A stretch of DNA of 64,000 nucleotides from Klebsormidium nitens (Eukaryota; Streptophyta; Klebsormidiophyceae; Klebsormidiales; Klebsormidiaceae): the NCBI GenBank assembly GCA_000708835.1, contig DF237125.1:96564-160563 (forward strand), given 5' to 3'. Below, in pieces: positions 11,301 through 24,067 of this stretch. Every line of letters begins with the position of its first letter. The stretch's first letter is position 1. The translations under genes and the position numbers were made by a program. The notes below the pieces were generated by a model. It saw only the letters and a list, made by a program, of their open reading frames with translations, was not told where the DNA came from and did no database searches.

Positions 11301-14300
11301 CATGCATCGAGGATTGTAGCATCGACCTCTTTTGCTGCTTCATACTCCGCCGGTCCATGCATCGCTTATGCCCCTTGTCACTCACTTATATCTCCCTGCC
11401 TCTCCCCCCCTATGCAGCCTGACCGCCATTGCCCGCCAGCGCATGTCTTTCTTCGGACGCGTCTTGCCTGTGTTGCTGTCGTTGAGCCAGCCCCCAGCGG
11501 ACCCGGGCGCCAGCAACTCAGGGGGGGACGTTAAGCCCCGAGTCCACCCCCCCAGTATCTTGCACGCGCTCAAGACGGCCTACTTGACGCTTGTCCGATT
11601 GCCAGACTCCTCAGTCGCGCCGGTGGGTCTCTGAACATAAGTGTTTGACGTCCTCGACTCTTCAACAACGAACTGAATTTTTGAATGTTCGTTGTTGCTT
11701 TCACTGGGAAAGCTATCATGGAGCATCTGACGTCCTTGTTTGGAAAGTGCTTCAAATATGTTTCTACGTCTGAATGAAAGTACAAGTCTGAGGTAGCTGT
11801 GATGTTGCTGGGGGCATCTTTGCCAGACACGTGAGTAGGCGTTTGGCCAGATATGGATCTTGGAGTCGACTTACCCCTTTCTGTCGGTCTTTGCTGATTT
11901 CGTAGATATTTGCGCCAAAGCTTTTTACTTCTCAATTATAGCATTCTTCTTTTTTGTGTCGATCTCCTATTCTTTGAGTCCCGGAAAAACACTGGTCAAT
12001 CCGACAAGCGCCTCAGAAGCCGCTGACCCCTATTTCTCACTGCAGTGGCGAGAGCGGTTGCTCAGCGGGCTCCGCTCCATCGGTGCCAACGACGCCGCTT
12101 CGACAGAGGAGCGGCGCTTGGAAAAGCAAAGCTCGCAGCAGCGGGAGGCGGCGACTCGCAAAAGAGGTCAGGCACAAGCGCCAGAGCAGACGCAGGGGGG
12201 GGCGCCAACTGGTGACGGACGTGAGGGGGGGCCGAAGCGCGTGAAGAAGGAGGAGGGGGACATCGAGCCGGACGTGAAGCCTGCGGCGGGGGGGCCAAGT
12301 AGATTACCAGGTGAGGGGGGGGGTGTCATCATGCAATTTGAAGGAATGGTGAAGCGTTGGTCTGTCTTTTTCGTCAGCGTAGCCATGACGAAGGCTTCGT
12401 AACATTCAATTGCTGCGTTTGGTTTTATCGAACCCTGTTACATTTGTCGAGTGGCCTTCTCGGCTGCCAAGTCACTGCGATGACTGCTTTTCGTTTCGTT
12501 TTCTGTTGAAGGCTTAAACTGCCACGATCATCTGGCCGTTCGTTTTCTTGGCGCCCGTCTTAGATTGCTGAACCGGATTTTTCCAAGAGGTTTATGAAAG
12601 ACTTTTTCGATAGGCCATGCCCGAAATTTGGATTAGAAGCCCTAAAGGCCTGACTTTCATCATCTAGTAGTTGGGTTCTCGCGACGTTCTTGACCTGGAC
12701 CGACTTTACCACTTGCCAGGTGGCCCGACGCTGGACACGATGCTGGGCCTGGTGTGCCAGCTGGCAGCACGCACCGAGCCGGAAGCCCAAGCTCAGCTAC
12801 GGCAGCTGGTGGACCAAATGCCCATCGGACTGCTTGTCGATCTAGTTATGGCCAGCATGAAGAACGACCCCCTTCCGAAACCGGCGGTTAAGATGGAACC
12901 GGGGGGGGGCGTCCAGGAGGCGAAACCTCCGAAACAGAAGGTAAGGAGACGGGAGGCTTTGAGAGACATGGGTGCTGTAATCTTAGACATGTAGAACATG
13001 GGTGCGAATCTTGGACGATATCTCTCCATCATTCACGAGTTGCTCAGGCTTTTGCAACTCACTTCATGCAATATGTGCCACATCGAAACAGCAGCGCTCT
13101 GTCTTCCGCTGTCTTAAGGTATTTCTCGAGAGAACTTTGGCTTGTAGCCTCTTCTTTGTCCCCACGTCCAGAGAACCAGCCAAGATCCTGATTCAGGTGC
13201 TTTCTCACTGCAGATGCCACCAGGTTTCCCACCTCCCGCCAAACCTGCCCTCCCCCCACAAGTCAAGCGCGAGCACCCTGCGCCGACTCCCCCCCCCTCA
13301 ACTCAGGCTCGCGTCAACCCCCCTCAGCCTTTGGCCCGCACTCCGACCCCCCCCCTCGCGACGGGCCCTCTAGTGGCCGGGGTAGGTGAAGGGCGGTGGG
13401 CGGTGGTTCCGCTGAGCAGTGCTCAGAGGGTCGAACAAGCCCGGGGGGCGATAACCCGGGTTGTCAAGGCGGGGCAGTTAGTGAGGGGGGCGCGCGCGGG
13501 GCAGCTGCGGGCGGCACTCATTGGGAGGATGCTGGCGCAGGTATTGAAATACCTTTGCGCCTTTGCGTGTTTGAATTGGCCCTGTTCATATCTTAAATGG
13601 TTCTTTGTTTTAAGTGTGGCCGAGACGCAGAATGTTCAGGGTATTGGTATGAGCCTGTGCTTGTAAAGTCATTACAATATGCGCGTTCTGAACGGTGAAA
13701 AGAAAGGTTGGTACTCCTGGAAAGCTTCAAGCCCGCTGCTGAGATCAGTGCTCTCGCAACCTGTCACAGTCTCTCTCGCTCTGTTTCGTGAGTCATTTTA
13801 CAGCTGCTTTGTACCAAAGCTGCAAGCGTTGTGTCCTCTTTGCAGGCCGAAGAGGAGGTAGAAACTGGACGGGTGGAGGCGATCGTGGCTCAGCTGTTTG
13901 GAGACGCTCTGCGGAATGACGTGAGCCGTCGGACAGCTTTGTATTATCGTATCTGGCATCAGACCATCCAATTCGCTGCATGATACCAGTTCAAAGAGCG
14001 GAGATCCGGAAACTGACCTCATAATCTCGTCGAATCTGCCTCTTCGCATGACCGTCAAAGAGTGCGCTGGCCGGTTCATACTGATAGACAATAATCTGTG
14101 CTTGTTTGCGTCGTTCTATTTGTGGTCGACTTGTGGTCGATCCTTGCACGGAATCAGCTTTCTCAAAAAAATGATCCAAAGCGCCGCTTTACAGGAGTTC
14201 GGTTCCTTTCGAGTCCAGTTCTTTGTTTTATTTCCAAATTTCTGCTCGGATGACACTTTCTCTGTCCAGAATCCTGCTTTGAAGCAACAGTCTTGCCAAA

Positions 14301-17300
14301 TCGCTGTTCGCCTCGGTTGCAGATTCAGGGCGTTAAGCAACGCACATGGGACTCCTGTTGCGTTGAAGTTACAAAGGGAACAAGTGGGAACGATCACGAG
14401 TATTCGGGCGAAAGCACAACGGATCTCAGCTTGATACCCTGCACTTATTTCTTCATCTTAGTTTTGAACTGTCATTTTTAACCTGTACTTTTTCCGGCAG
14501 GCTCTCGAGGTGGCACTGCAATGGCTGTACTGCATGTACGCGCTGTACCAGCTCCAGCAAGAAGAAGGCGCTGACGTCATGGACGAGGACGGCGCTGACG
14601 TCATGGACGAGGACGGAGTGGGCGCGAAAGCGTTGGCGGTGCTCGACGACGGGCGGGAAGCGCCGGAGGCTTACCAGGCGTTGCTGCTTTTGCTGGTAAG
14701 TTTGGGATTTATGTTTGAGCAAATTTTCGTCTCGCCATTGCGCAACTGTGATTTGACCACCCTTGGTGGAACTTTGATGTTTTACGCGTTGGTATACCCA
14801 CAGTATGATGTCAACGGCTGGTTTGCGCCTGCCTTCGGCAGTCTACCAACCTCGTCTGAGCCTTTCACGCAGCACAAAATCGGTTTGCTCGGTCGAGAGA
14901 GGGCTGCTGGCGGATGCTCTTTTTGTTCCTTCGGAAATGGAGCAGCTACTCCGCAGTTTTTAATCTTAGTTCCAAACGGCTGTCTTTCCAAGGAGCTGCT
15001 TCTGTGCGCTTTTGCTGTAACAGCAGGGGTACGTTTAGTTGCCGCCGAGCCGCCTTAGCAAAGGCCGACAAGGTGAAGGGGCTTGAAAGCCACGGTCGAG
15101 TCTCTGATGTGTCTAGGCTGCATCAGATTGTTTCACGAATAGTATTTATCTCAATTGTCTCATTCGATTGGCCCTCGAGATGGCTCAAACGAGGTGCGAG
15201 GGCTATCTTGTATATTGACCTCTGTAAGAATTTGTGCTTCTTCGTGATGGCGAATAACAAGATGGGCCGTGAGAGTAGATTATCTCGTCCAAGACAAGAG
15301 AGTAGTTTTTATGAAATAGCATACGTGATGCTGGGAAGATCCAGTTTCTTCTATAGTGCGGCACCTGTGCCTGCTGTCCTGCGTTGCTCAACGCACGATT
15401 CGAACGGAAAGTCGGTCATCTCTCAGCAGCGTGCATGAAGTGCCGCCGAATGATAGCCCCCAACGTAGTTATCGCAACTTAAGCTAAGCTACCTCACCAG
15501 TTTGTTCAGACTTGCGGACGGAGCATAGACGCTAAGTTGCAGGCAAATTAGATGATTCTCAAATGAGTATGTAAGAGCGTATGATGTCCGCTTGATTTGG
15601 AATGCAAGGCGTTGCTCACGCGTCGACACTCGCGGGTTTCTGCCTTTTTCGCCGTCGCTTGGGTAGCTTGCCAGTGCGTTAAATGGCGACTAAAGCTTTC
15701 AAGCTCTGGTAGATTTCTGAAATGGGTATATGCAGAACGATCTCGCTTTCACGAGCACGAGCACAGCTAGCCGTTTCGTTGAACCTTCATACGGCTTGCT
15801 GTTCCGTGAATGGCAGAAAATGTTCCTGTTTGAAAGCTACGGTACGGAGCCTGACAAGACGCGGCATTCCTGAAACAAAGATGGGCGCTCGTCTGCCAAC
15901 TCAAATTTGAGGATTACGTTCAGCTCAGTCGCTGATCTGATCCCATGAGCCTGTTAGAGAGCGCTTTGGCTCAAAATGTGGTCTGAAAACGACTGTTCTC
16001 TGGTTTGGACGACCTACTCTGGGCCATCTGCTGACCTCGCGCTCTATTCATTCGCAACATCAAGTGTCGTTCCAGTAGAGGACCTGTGAATTCTCAGGGC
16101 CCCTTTCAAATTTTTGGCACGTCTTTTCGAAATATTTCCCGTGAAATTTGGCCCAGCATCTTGAATGTGCTTTGGCCCTGAAAGACCTCAACGATCCACG
16201 ACGCATCCGCCTTAGACCCTTAAGACCTAAGCTGTCGCCCTTCCTTTTCCAGGCCCGGGCGGCTGCTTCCCGCCTCCCCTCCTCCGACCGCTCTTTCCAG
16301 CGACTGCTCTGCGACGCGCCCGCTCTCCCCCCCTCCATCCTGGCACTTCTGCAGTCCATGCTGTTACCCCCCCCTCCGGAAGCAGAGGACGGGACCCCCC
16401 CGGAAAGTGGGCTACGTGAAGGGGGGGCTGCCGGGTACCTGGAACGCGTCACCCAGAGTCTCAGCGCGCTGTGGGCGCTCATTTTGCAGCGGCCGATGCT
16501 GCGGCATGAGTGCTTGGAGATCGCTCTGAAGGTGAGGGGCTCAGCAAAACTGGTACACGTATGTTCTGTTTCCCTCCCGATTGCTGGCGCAGTGTCAGTT
16601 CTAATCGTAGAGCGGCAGTTATCAGTGAAGAAGGGACTCTTCAGTTGGTTCAGGCAATCGGGCTTTCTACAAGAGGTCAAGGCACATCTCGTGTGGATTG
16701 CACAGAGGCACTCCGTTACTGGAAGATACTGGAAGATAGTGTTAAATTCACTGGACTGCGGCCAAGTGCCTCGCCCTTGACATCCAACTCTGCCTGCATT
16801 CCGCCAAGTCAACAACCAGCATCTGATGCGCATATCTTGTGCTGACGTCGAGTTGATGCCTTGTACTTCAGCCAAGCTCTGTTCTCCGATCAGTAATCAA
16901 TCACAGCAATTGCCTTTTGCAGTGCACGTACGAGCATCCGAATGAGGAGGTGCGAAACAAAGCCATCCGCTTGGTAAGCGTTGTTAACCTTAACGGCTGT
17001 TCACCCTTTTGGTTGACGGAGCAGATTGTCGTCGAGTAGCTCAAGCGACACGGCCCGTGTGTTACGAGCCATTGAGCTAAAGAAAATGCGGACCCTTGTC
17101 GCACACATCCGCTCACACGGCCCGCTTGCCTGTGGTTCCACTAGTGTCGCTCCACCAGCTTGGCGTCGAGTCGTTTCACTTTGACACAAGGAACCGCAGG
17201 AAGCGGTTTAAGGACGCACATCGTCACAACGCGCCCATTCGACATCGAATTGCGCTTCCATCTTTGAACGTTCCGTTCCGTATTTGCGTCACTGGACTAA

Positions 17301-20300
17301 ATGGAGTCTCGAGCCCAAGTTATCGGAACCCTTGTTCCAGGTGGCCAATAAGCTATACCCGCTGCCATACTGCCGAGACGCTATCCAGGCAACGGCCCGC
17401 GAACAGCTGGAAGAAGCGACGCAAGAAGAAGCCGCTCTCGAGGGGGTTTCGCAAGCGGCGGAAAAGGACGACGAAGAAGGGCGCGCGCGTTTAGAGCGCA
17501 CGGAAAGCGGGCGGGAGGCGGGGACGTCGGCGGATGCGGCCAAGCAGAAGATGAGCCTCTTCTTCGGGCTCTGTTACAAGGTGGGTCGAAGCTTTTTGCC
17601 TTTGCGTTCAGAATCACAACCAAGTTCCATTCCCTTCCAACGGACAGGGCACGTTGCTTTTCTTTCGAGGCACTGGTATCAAAACCATTCAAAGAAGCGG
17701 AAGATCGGGACCGGCCATTGCAACTTTCTAATTCACGCTATTTGAAACGCTCAGCTGTACTCTTTGGATTCTCAAGGTCTTCAAATACTCTGGCGTTGAA
17801 CTGTGAACACATCTGGAAGTACCTGGCTTGGGCGTGTCTAGCTTGGCAAACCTAAAAGGGACTGTCGCGGACTGTATCGAAGGACAGCTGTAACTGCAAC
17901 GGCCGTGCGTCCCTTTTGCAGAGCCCCGAGTTGTTGCCCCAGCTGGTGGCTCGCTACGGGAAAGCCGGCAAGGGAGCGAAGCAGGTAAACACGACAGTCC
18001 GAGGTTCATTTGTCTGTTCTCATCCCTGTGCGTTGGATGCTTCTTACCGTGATCCTGTAAACCGCCCGTCAGATCACTGGGATCGCTTGATGCTTGTCAT
18101 GGTTTTGATGCACATTGCGTTTGTAGCTTGTTGCTGCTGCTGTCGTGTGCGCCGCTGTGGCTTTCCTGTCCAGTTTTGCACCGTCAATCCCCGCCAACAT
18201 CCGGTCGTTCTTCACGCGTAAGCCAATCTTGATCCCCTTTCTGCTGATTAAAGAGAATCAGCAGCAATCTGGCCGCGCAAGTGCTGACGTCATGGGGTGT
18301 ATGCAGGCAATCCTGCGGCAGATTCCGCTCTTGCTCAAGTCAGTAGGCCCTGCCTCCCCCCCGGTTCTGGCGATCCTGGAGGACCCCCCCGCCGGTGTGG
18401 AACCGCTGCTTCTCCAGGTAATAAAAGAGCGCCTTGCAAAAGTTCTAATTTCCAAACTTGGCGCTTCGACACTCGATGCTTTCCGTTTCGATCTTTCCAC
18501 GCGACCTTCCATCTCTTTCAGCTCTGCCCAGAAACTTGCTTTTGGAAGTATGTGACGGTGAGACCTGATTGCTGTACCGCCCACTGATATGGGAGAAGTA
18601 GTCAAACAGTAGGTTGGAGCACTAGGAAATCAAAGGTAGTGCCTGGAAAAGTTTGAACCGCCCACGTGCATGAGCAATGTATTCGCGGGCTTAGCACAAG
18701 CAAGCTAGCCCTTGAGAACTGTTTTGCTCTTCTCTCCGCCTTAAATGATTTGATTGCGTGCGCTGCGTGCAGATTCTGAACGTGCTGACGGAGGGCGCGG
18801 CTCCGCCCGAGGAGCTCACCCAGCGCGTCAAGACGCTGTACCAAACCAAGCTCAAGGTGCGGCTTTACTCACCCCTTTCGTCTCGGAAGATCACTGACAA
18901 AATTGCTTGACGTTGAACGGTTTCTATGCTCATTTCTGAGTCACTCAAAAGTGCAATGGTAAGACGCCCCAGGTATGCCTTGCCTCGATCTTTCTTGAAC
19001 CTGAGGCGATGTTGGTATCTTTGCGCAACGCTTTTTCAGCTGAAGACTTGCCCAGATTCTCTGCCCGCCTTTTGATATTTGTCTCGAATGAAGGTTGTGG
19101 GCGCAATCAAAACTTTCGTGCGAGCAAGCGCGTAACCCAAGCTGTGTCGTCGTCACACAAAGTCGTACCGCGTCTTTCTGTGCAGGATGCTCGCTTGCTG
19201 ATTCCAATCCTCTCCTTCATGACCAAGGACGAGGTAAGCTCAGTTCGCTTCCGAGACTGATTGCGCTGGATTAAAACGGCTTACGCTGATGCGTCGCTCT
19301 TTTCAACTCCCGACGTGCGACTTGTTCGCGTTAACAAAGCTCTTGTCCTCTTTGAGGTGGGATACAAGAGCTCTTTTTCCTTTTTGATCTGCGACTAAAT
19401 CCGACTAAAGTCTTCTATGCTGTTGTCCGCCCACCTTTGATTTCTGTAATTCAGGCGCATCAAGTTCGTTACTCGCGGGGCCTCTCTCTTCCTACCGATT
19501 ACGATGACGGTGCACATTATGATTGCGAAGATTGCGGATTATACTTGCGGAAGTCCTATGATGCTCAAATTTTATCCGCAGGCGCGATCCGTGTTCCCTG
19601 CCCTCGTAACACTACCCCTCCCGCAATTCAAGCTGGCCCTCAACCGCCTCCTCCAGGTGATTGAACACACCTTTCCCCATGTTGCACCCACCGCTCTAGT
19701 TCAATGTAGCACGGTGACCTTGGTACGTCGCGGCAGCTGAAGTAGACATTCGTTCATGGCCTCGACAAATTGTTCCAGTGCGCCGTTTCTTGCACTTTCA
19801 TGTTGGGAGTTGCAAACGTGCTGGTGTCACATGGAAGATTGTCTGCCAAAGCTATGGTTCTCAGATCCGGGCTTACTTGTGAAAGCCTGTAGAGACCCTT
19901 CGATTCCATTCTCTGTAATGTTGTTTCTTGCCTCCGTTGAAAAGGGTTTTGGAGCGCAAAAGAAGGCAGACTGGTTGCCGCGGAAGACACTTTCGTCGAC
20001 GTCTCGATCTCCCTTGTCTTTCACTGGCTATCCCGAAGCGATACCAAGCGATCCCGCGCTTGATCTAGTCCCAATCTCTAAAGTAGGGCCATCAGACTTG
20101 AGTTTCGCAATCGTCATAGAGTTGTGCTCCGTACGTGTGCAGGGATCCGCTGCCACGGGCCCAGCGCTAACGCCCCCGGAGGTGCTTGTGGCCCTCCACG
20201 AGGTGGACCCGAAACGGGACGGCGTGCCGCTCAAAAAGGTGCGGTTCTTTTGCCGGATTCCTTCTGCCGCTGTAAACGGCTACGTGTCAGGTTTCGAAAT

Positions 20301-22335
20301 TTCTGAACTTGTGACTGAGGTTAGGAAAGAGGAGCCTAGAATTGCTAGGAACTTTTGAGCCCCCAACTTCGGAGCAGAAATCACATGACAGAACTCGTTT
20401 TGATGGAAATCATGATGCTTCTTTGCTCGATTATGCGGCTGTGTCACTGAAAGCGAGTTTCTCCTGACTCCCTGGAGTTTCTTCTGACATCACGCGCTGC
20501 CTCGCAGGTGACCGACGCTTGCACCGCGTGCATGGCGCAGCGGACCATTTTCACGCCGCAGGTGCTGGCAACGACGCTCAACCAACTGGTGAGACAAGTC
20601 GTTTCGCTGTTGTCGATTGTTCAAAGAAACCGTTGTCGAGCTACTCGGGAGCATTCAGCAGTCGAGAAGTTTTCCGGTGAAAGCCCTTAATCCAAGAAAG
20701 AAATTTGAGAAATGCTGGAGTCGTCTGCTAATTGCGTCGCCGAAAGCGATCTTTCCTGAAGGGGCTCAAAGACTTGTTCTCTTGTTCGACAATCTGCTGC
20801 TTCCTTCCCATCCTTTGAGAACAGCACTTATCTTTAGATGCTTACTGATGACGGGTTGTCTTACGGACCCTAGCATTGCAACGTACCCGCCCGTTGGTGC
20901 ACTGCCATTGAGAAATTGAACATTGGCCAGCGTGTGTTCCCTTAACTTACTTGTTCAGACTGTAAAGAGTGTACCCTCCGCAACGCGGTCATACCGACTC
21001 ACTCCGCCTCTTATTCCGCAAGGATCGATTGCAGACGATTGCGACGCTCAAAGTTGCAGTGTTACCGTCCATTTTAACATAGCGACTTCCGTTCGCAAGA
21101 TTTACCCTTTGATAATCGCCGGTTCTGGCAGGACGGTTTCGAACGGTTTCAAACCACCGATATACAACTTATCCAAAGCGTACACTGCTGGCTGGTCGAA
21201 ACTTAGACGGCGGTTCTTGGTTGTCCCTCAGCCATTCTGTGATCTTTCATCCGCCCTTTCTCCAGGTCGAGCGCAGCCCTATCCCGCTGCTCTTCATGCG
21301 AACCGTCCTTCAAAGCGTCGGCGCGTCTCCCTCGCTGCGCCCCTTCGTAGTTGAGCTGCTGGGCCGACTAGTGCGGCGAGAAATCTGGAACATGCCGCAG
21401 CTGTGGGTGGGCTTTCTGAAAGCGGCGCACCACACCGTCCCCGACTCCCTCCCGGTCCTTCTTCAGGTGCGCCACGGGCTCTCGTTTCGAACAATTGTGG
21501 GGCTTCAGGTTTCAATCAGTTTCAGGGCTTGAGGGTTTGAAGAGGTTGACTTGGAAATGGTCCCGGGAAATGCCGTACCGCCCGCTATAATGACTGAGAA
21601 GTGTCTCGTTACACGCTTCGTTTGCATAAGGGGCGTCTCGAGTTCAAAGGTGTCAGGTTTACGGGCGGAAGCCGCTGAGTGTCGAATCATTCATGGACTT
21701 GGTCTCCAGGGTGTTGTTGAAGCGACTTTCTGTTGGCGGTACCACGGCGAGGCGCGTCGTCTTCGAATGCTGTCGGGGAGCTTTAGGGTTGATTGGCGGG
21801 GAGCATTACCGCCATTGCCGACCAGTATGGATCTGTCGCACGAAGGACATAACAATCCTCTCTCCTGCTAAGTATCGCCTGTGTACCAGCGAACAAACTC
21901 TGGGCCAGACCACTGACCACGCTCTCACTTTAGCCTGACGCTTTCTTCTCTGCTCATACTTGCGAAACAGACGGCTAGAATACCGGATCGTGTCACGTCC
22001 ATACGGTGAATTTATACCCGCTTTCAATCCTTGCTACAGCTACCGGCCCGCCAAGTTGCGGAAGTGGTGGCGAAGAATCCGGACCTGAAGCCGCTGCTGG
22101 CGGCTCACGTCACGCATACGTCAGCAAGGACCGCCTTGCCCAGGTGAGGCGCTACGCCTTGCGGCTTGGACATCCAGTTTTGCTGCACGTTGTTTTGTTT
22201 CGTCGGTTTTACAACAAGTCTTTCCCAGCTGACGAACACCGCTTACTCACATTTTAATCGTGCTCGTCTTCGCATCGAGTGTCATTCACCGTTTGCAGCC
22301 GAGGGCCGGCTAAATCCCCGTGTCTGACGGCTTAA
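8369..22335 (+). CDS. SYMPK: Symplekin (ESP4-like), pre-mRNA 3'-end processing scaffold
   Basis: Exons: 8369-8565, 9272-9428, 9945-10040, 10338-10437, 10855-11026, 11418-11622, 12046-12310, 12720-12940, 13214-13540, 13846-13920, 14501-14695, 16253-16531, 16923-16973, 17341-17580, 17922-17984, 18307-18417, 18773-18856, 19186-19233, 19582-19656, 20143-20238, 20508-20588, 21266-21466, 22040-22143, 22299-22335. All phases close, giving 1,159 residues. Symplekin scaffolds the cleavage/polyadenylation machinery. The N-terminal HEAT part (about 30-310) shows VVKRTLQTGRLL, GVRLYGVKFTEAVILLYTP and GRVLPVLLSLSQPP. The C-terminal block (about 765-1145) shows VANKLYPLPYC, ALTPPEVLVALHEVDP and LVRREIWNMPQLWVGFLK. 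The middle (exons 7-11) is Gly/Pro-rich and poorly conserved. If intron 23 is not spliced, the frame ends at TGA 22145-22147 (1,148 residues). Intron 11 (14696-16252) is longest; an exon could be missed there. Confidence 0.9.
14565..14612 (+). repeat. 24-nt coding tandem duplication in symplekin exon 11
   Basis: Two adjacent identical 24-nt units encode the eight-residue acidic unit GADVMDED twice. They lie in a variable acidic loop and keep the frame, so this is probably a recent replication-slippage duplication. Confidence 0.9.
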
Positions 22336-24067
22336 ACTTCCCACCACTTTTGAACTTTTGCGGGGCCCCAATAATCTTCATGTGACGTTAGAAAAGAGCC
22401 CGACATTCCAACTGCCGTTAGCGTACATGCTAGGCAAATACCTCCAAACGGTTGTCCTCTTCACAAAAAAACGAACAGGCATAAACGGCATTTTGTCACT
22501 CCAAATCAAATTCTGCTAACCTTCAAAAGCCGGGTCTATCAGAAGCAGAACCTGTGGCAAGCTTCCGTGCAGGTCTATCCTAGCGGTACTTGGACTCGCA
22601 AGCGAAGGCGGCCCGGCGTGACACCATTAAGTGGGCACGAATTGTCCACCACCGTTTGGGGTGATCTGAAGACACGTGCCAAACCACGTGGTCGTCATGT
22701 TTCTCCAAAACGGTAAGAGGGCACGAGGTCGAGGACCAAGGAAAGAGTAATCAAGGACGAGGCGACAGGCAGTTGGTGTAGGGACATAGAGTGGGTACAA
22801 GGGCAAGATTACACAGCAAACGGACTCGACTGGACAGGCTGTTTTAAGTGCCTGTTCGGACCAAGTAGCATAATCACGGTCAATTTGCGTCCATTGAGCG
22901 CACTTATCTGGAATCCGTTCCTGATTTCTTGTTTTTGTTGCGGCACTGCAGCTTAATGAGTTTTTTGAGAGGCCCGGTTATCATCGGAACTGTTGGCTGC
23001 CTGCCAGGAGTCATTCGACGATCGTCTAATCCAGATCTGCGGCCGAACGCGGCGCGCAATCTGAGTTTGCTATATATCCGAACTTAGTAATAAGCTGTGT
23101 GATTGAGTCATGCCGATGAAGCTTTAGTGCAAGTACGCGTGCCAGCCCATTAAAGGGCCGGGCGGCCCGCCGCGCGCAGCGCCTGCCGTTTCGAACTTCG
23201 TTGGTTGAATAACTGACAAGTCCGATATGACTAGCATGCAACAGTGCCGATGCTACACGTTGTTGCCGCCGGAGCAGATGGCATTAATGTAATTAATGCA
23301 ATTGCACATGCACACTTGCGATCCGATCGAATTTGCACCAGGCTTCGATTTCATCGCATGGGCCGCCGCCGCGGCGCCTTTTATGTGCACGTACTTTCAA
23401 CCTGAATGTTATATCATGATCAAGCTATATTTTAGTATTTTCTGCGTATACTAACCGTTCAATCTAAGGTATTCATGCACCAACGTACACAGCACATGCA
23501 TAGTGTCTGGACTCATATTGTATTAAGAAAGATCATATTTCTTGCGCACCGCGTCAGTACTGAAGAATGATTGCATGCAGATCAACGAACACAGCGCCAA
23601 TTTCATGACTTGATCGAAATGCAGCTTCTCAGGAGTTCAAAGCTGGCCTAGGCTCTAGTAGCCTAGTAGCCTAGACGGTAGCCGGCCCGGGCCTTATTTG
23701 AGCTCACTGATCACGTACTAGATGGAGTGAACGGGCGCTGCGTAGCGCTGCGCTGTGCACGACGCTGCGCAACATCGAGGTACAGTGACATGTATGCATG
23801 GACGGCCGATTCCTTCCGACGGGAGTCTGCAAGCCTTTCGGTTGAATCAAGATCGTTTGCAAAGAATCCTATGACTCACGTTGAATACCCTCTTCCAAAA
23901 CAAGGCTAGAGTTAGCCACTTCATACAGCCACTTCATACATCCAAAGATTACCGCCACCTGAAGCAATGCGTGTTTGAAGGACCTTAACTTGAACCTTGC
24001 CCTCTGATTAGCTCCTGAGTGTCATTGCACAAAAATCAAACACAAAGCTGGCAGAAACATTTCGTGA
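22336..24067. other. Convergent intergenic region with palindrome-rich tract
   Basis: This lies between the 3' ends of symplekin (+) and the GH31 gene (-), 1.7 kb. The part 22336-22980 is plain sequence with no gene seen. From about 23030 to 23800 it is dense in self-complementary words; I count about 13 palindromic tetramers in 23281-23340. A 13-bp direct repeat (AGCCACTTCATAC twice) is at 23914-23939. I see no convincing coding potential and no transposon ends. Confidence 0.6.

Noticed and set aside
14914-15438. 174-codon open frame (+) in symplekin intron 11
   Set aside because: It lies wholly within the longest intron, has no similarity I recognise, and the flanking exons join in phase without it.
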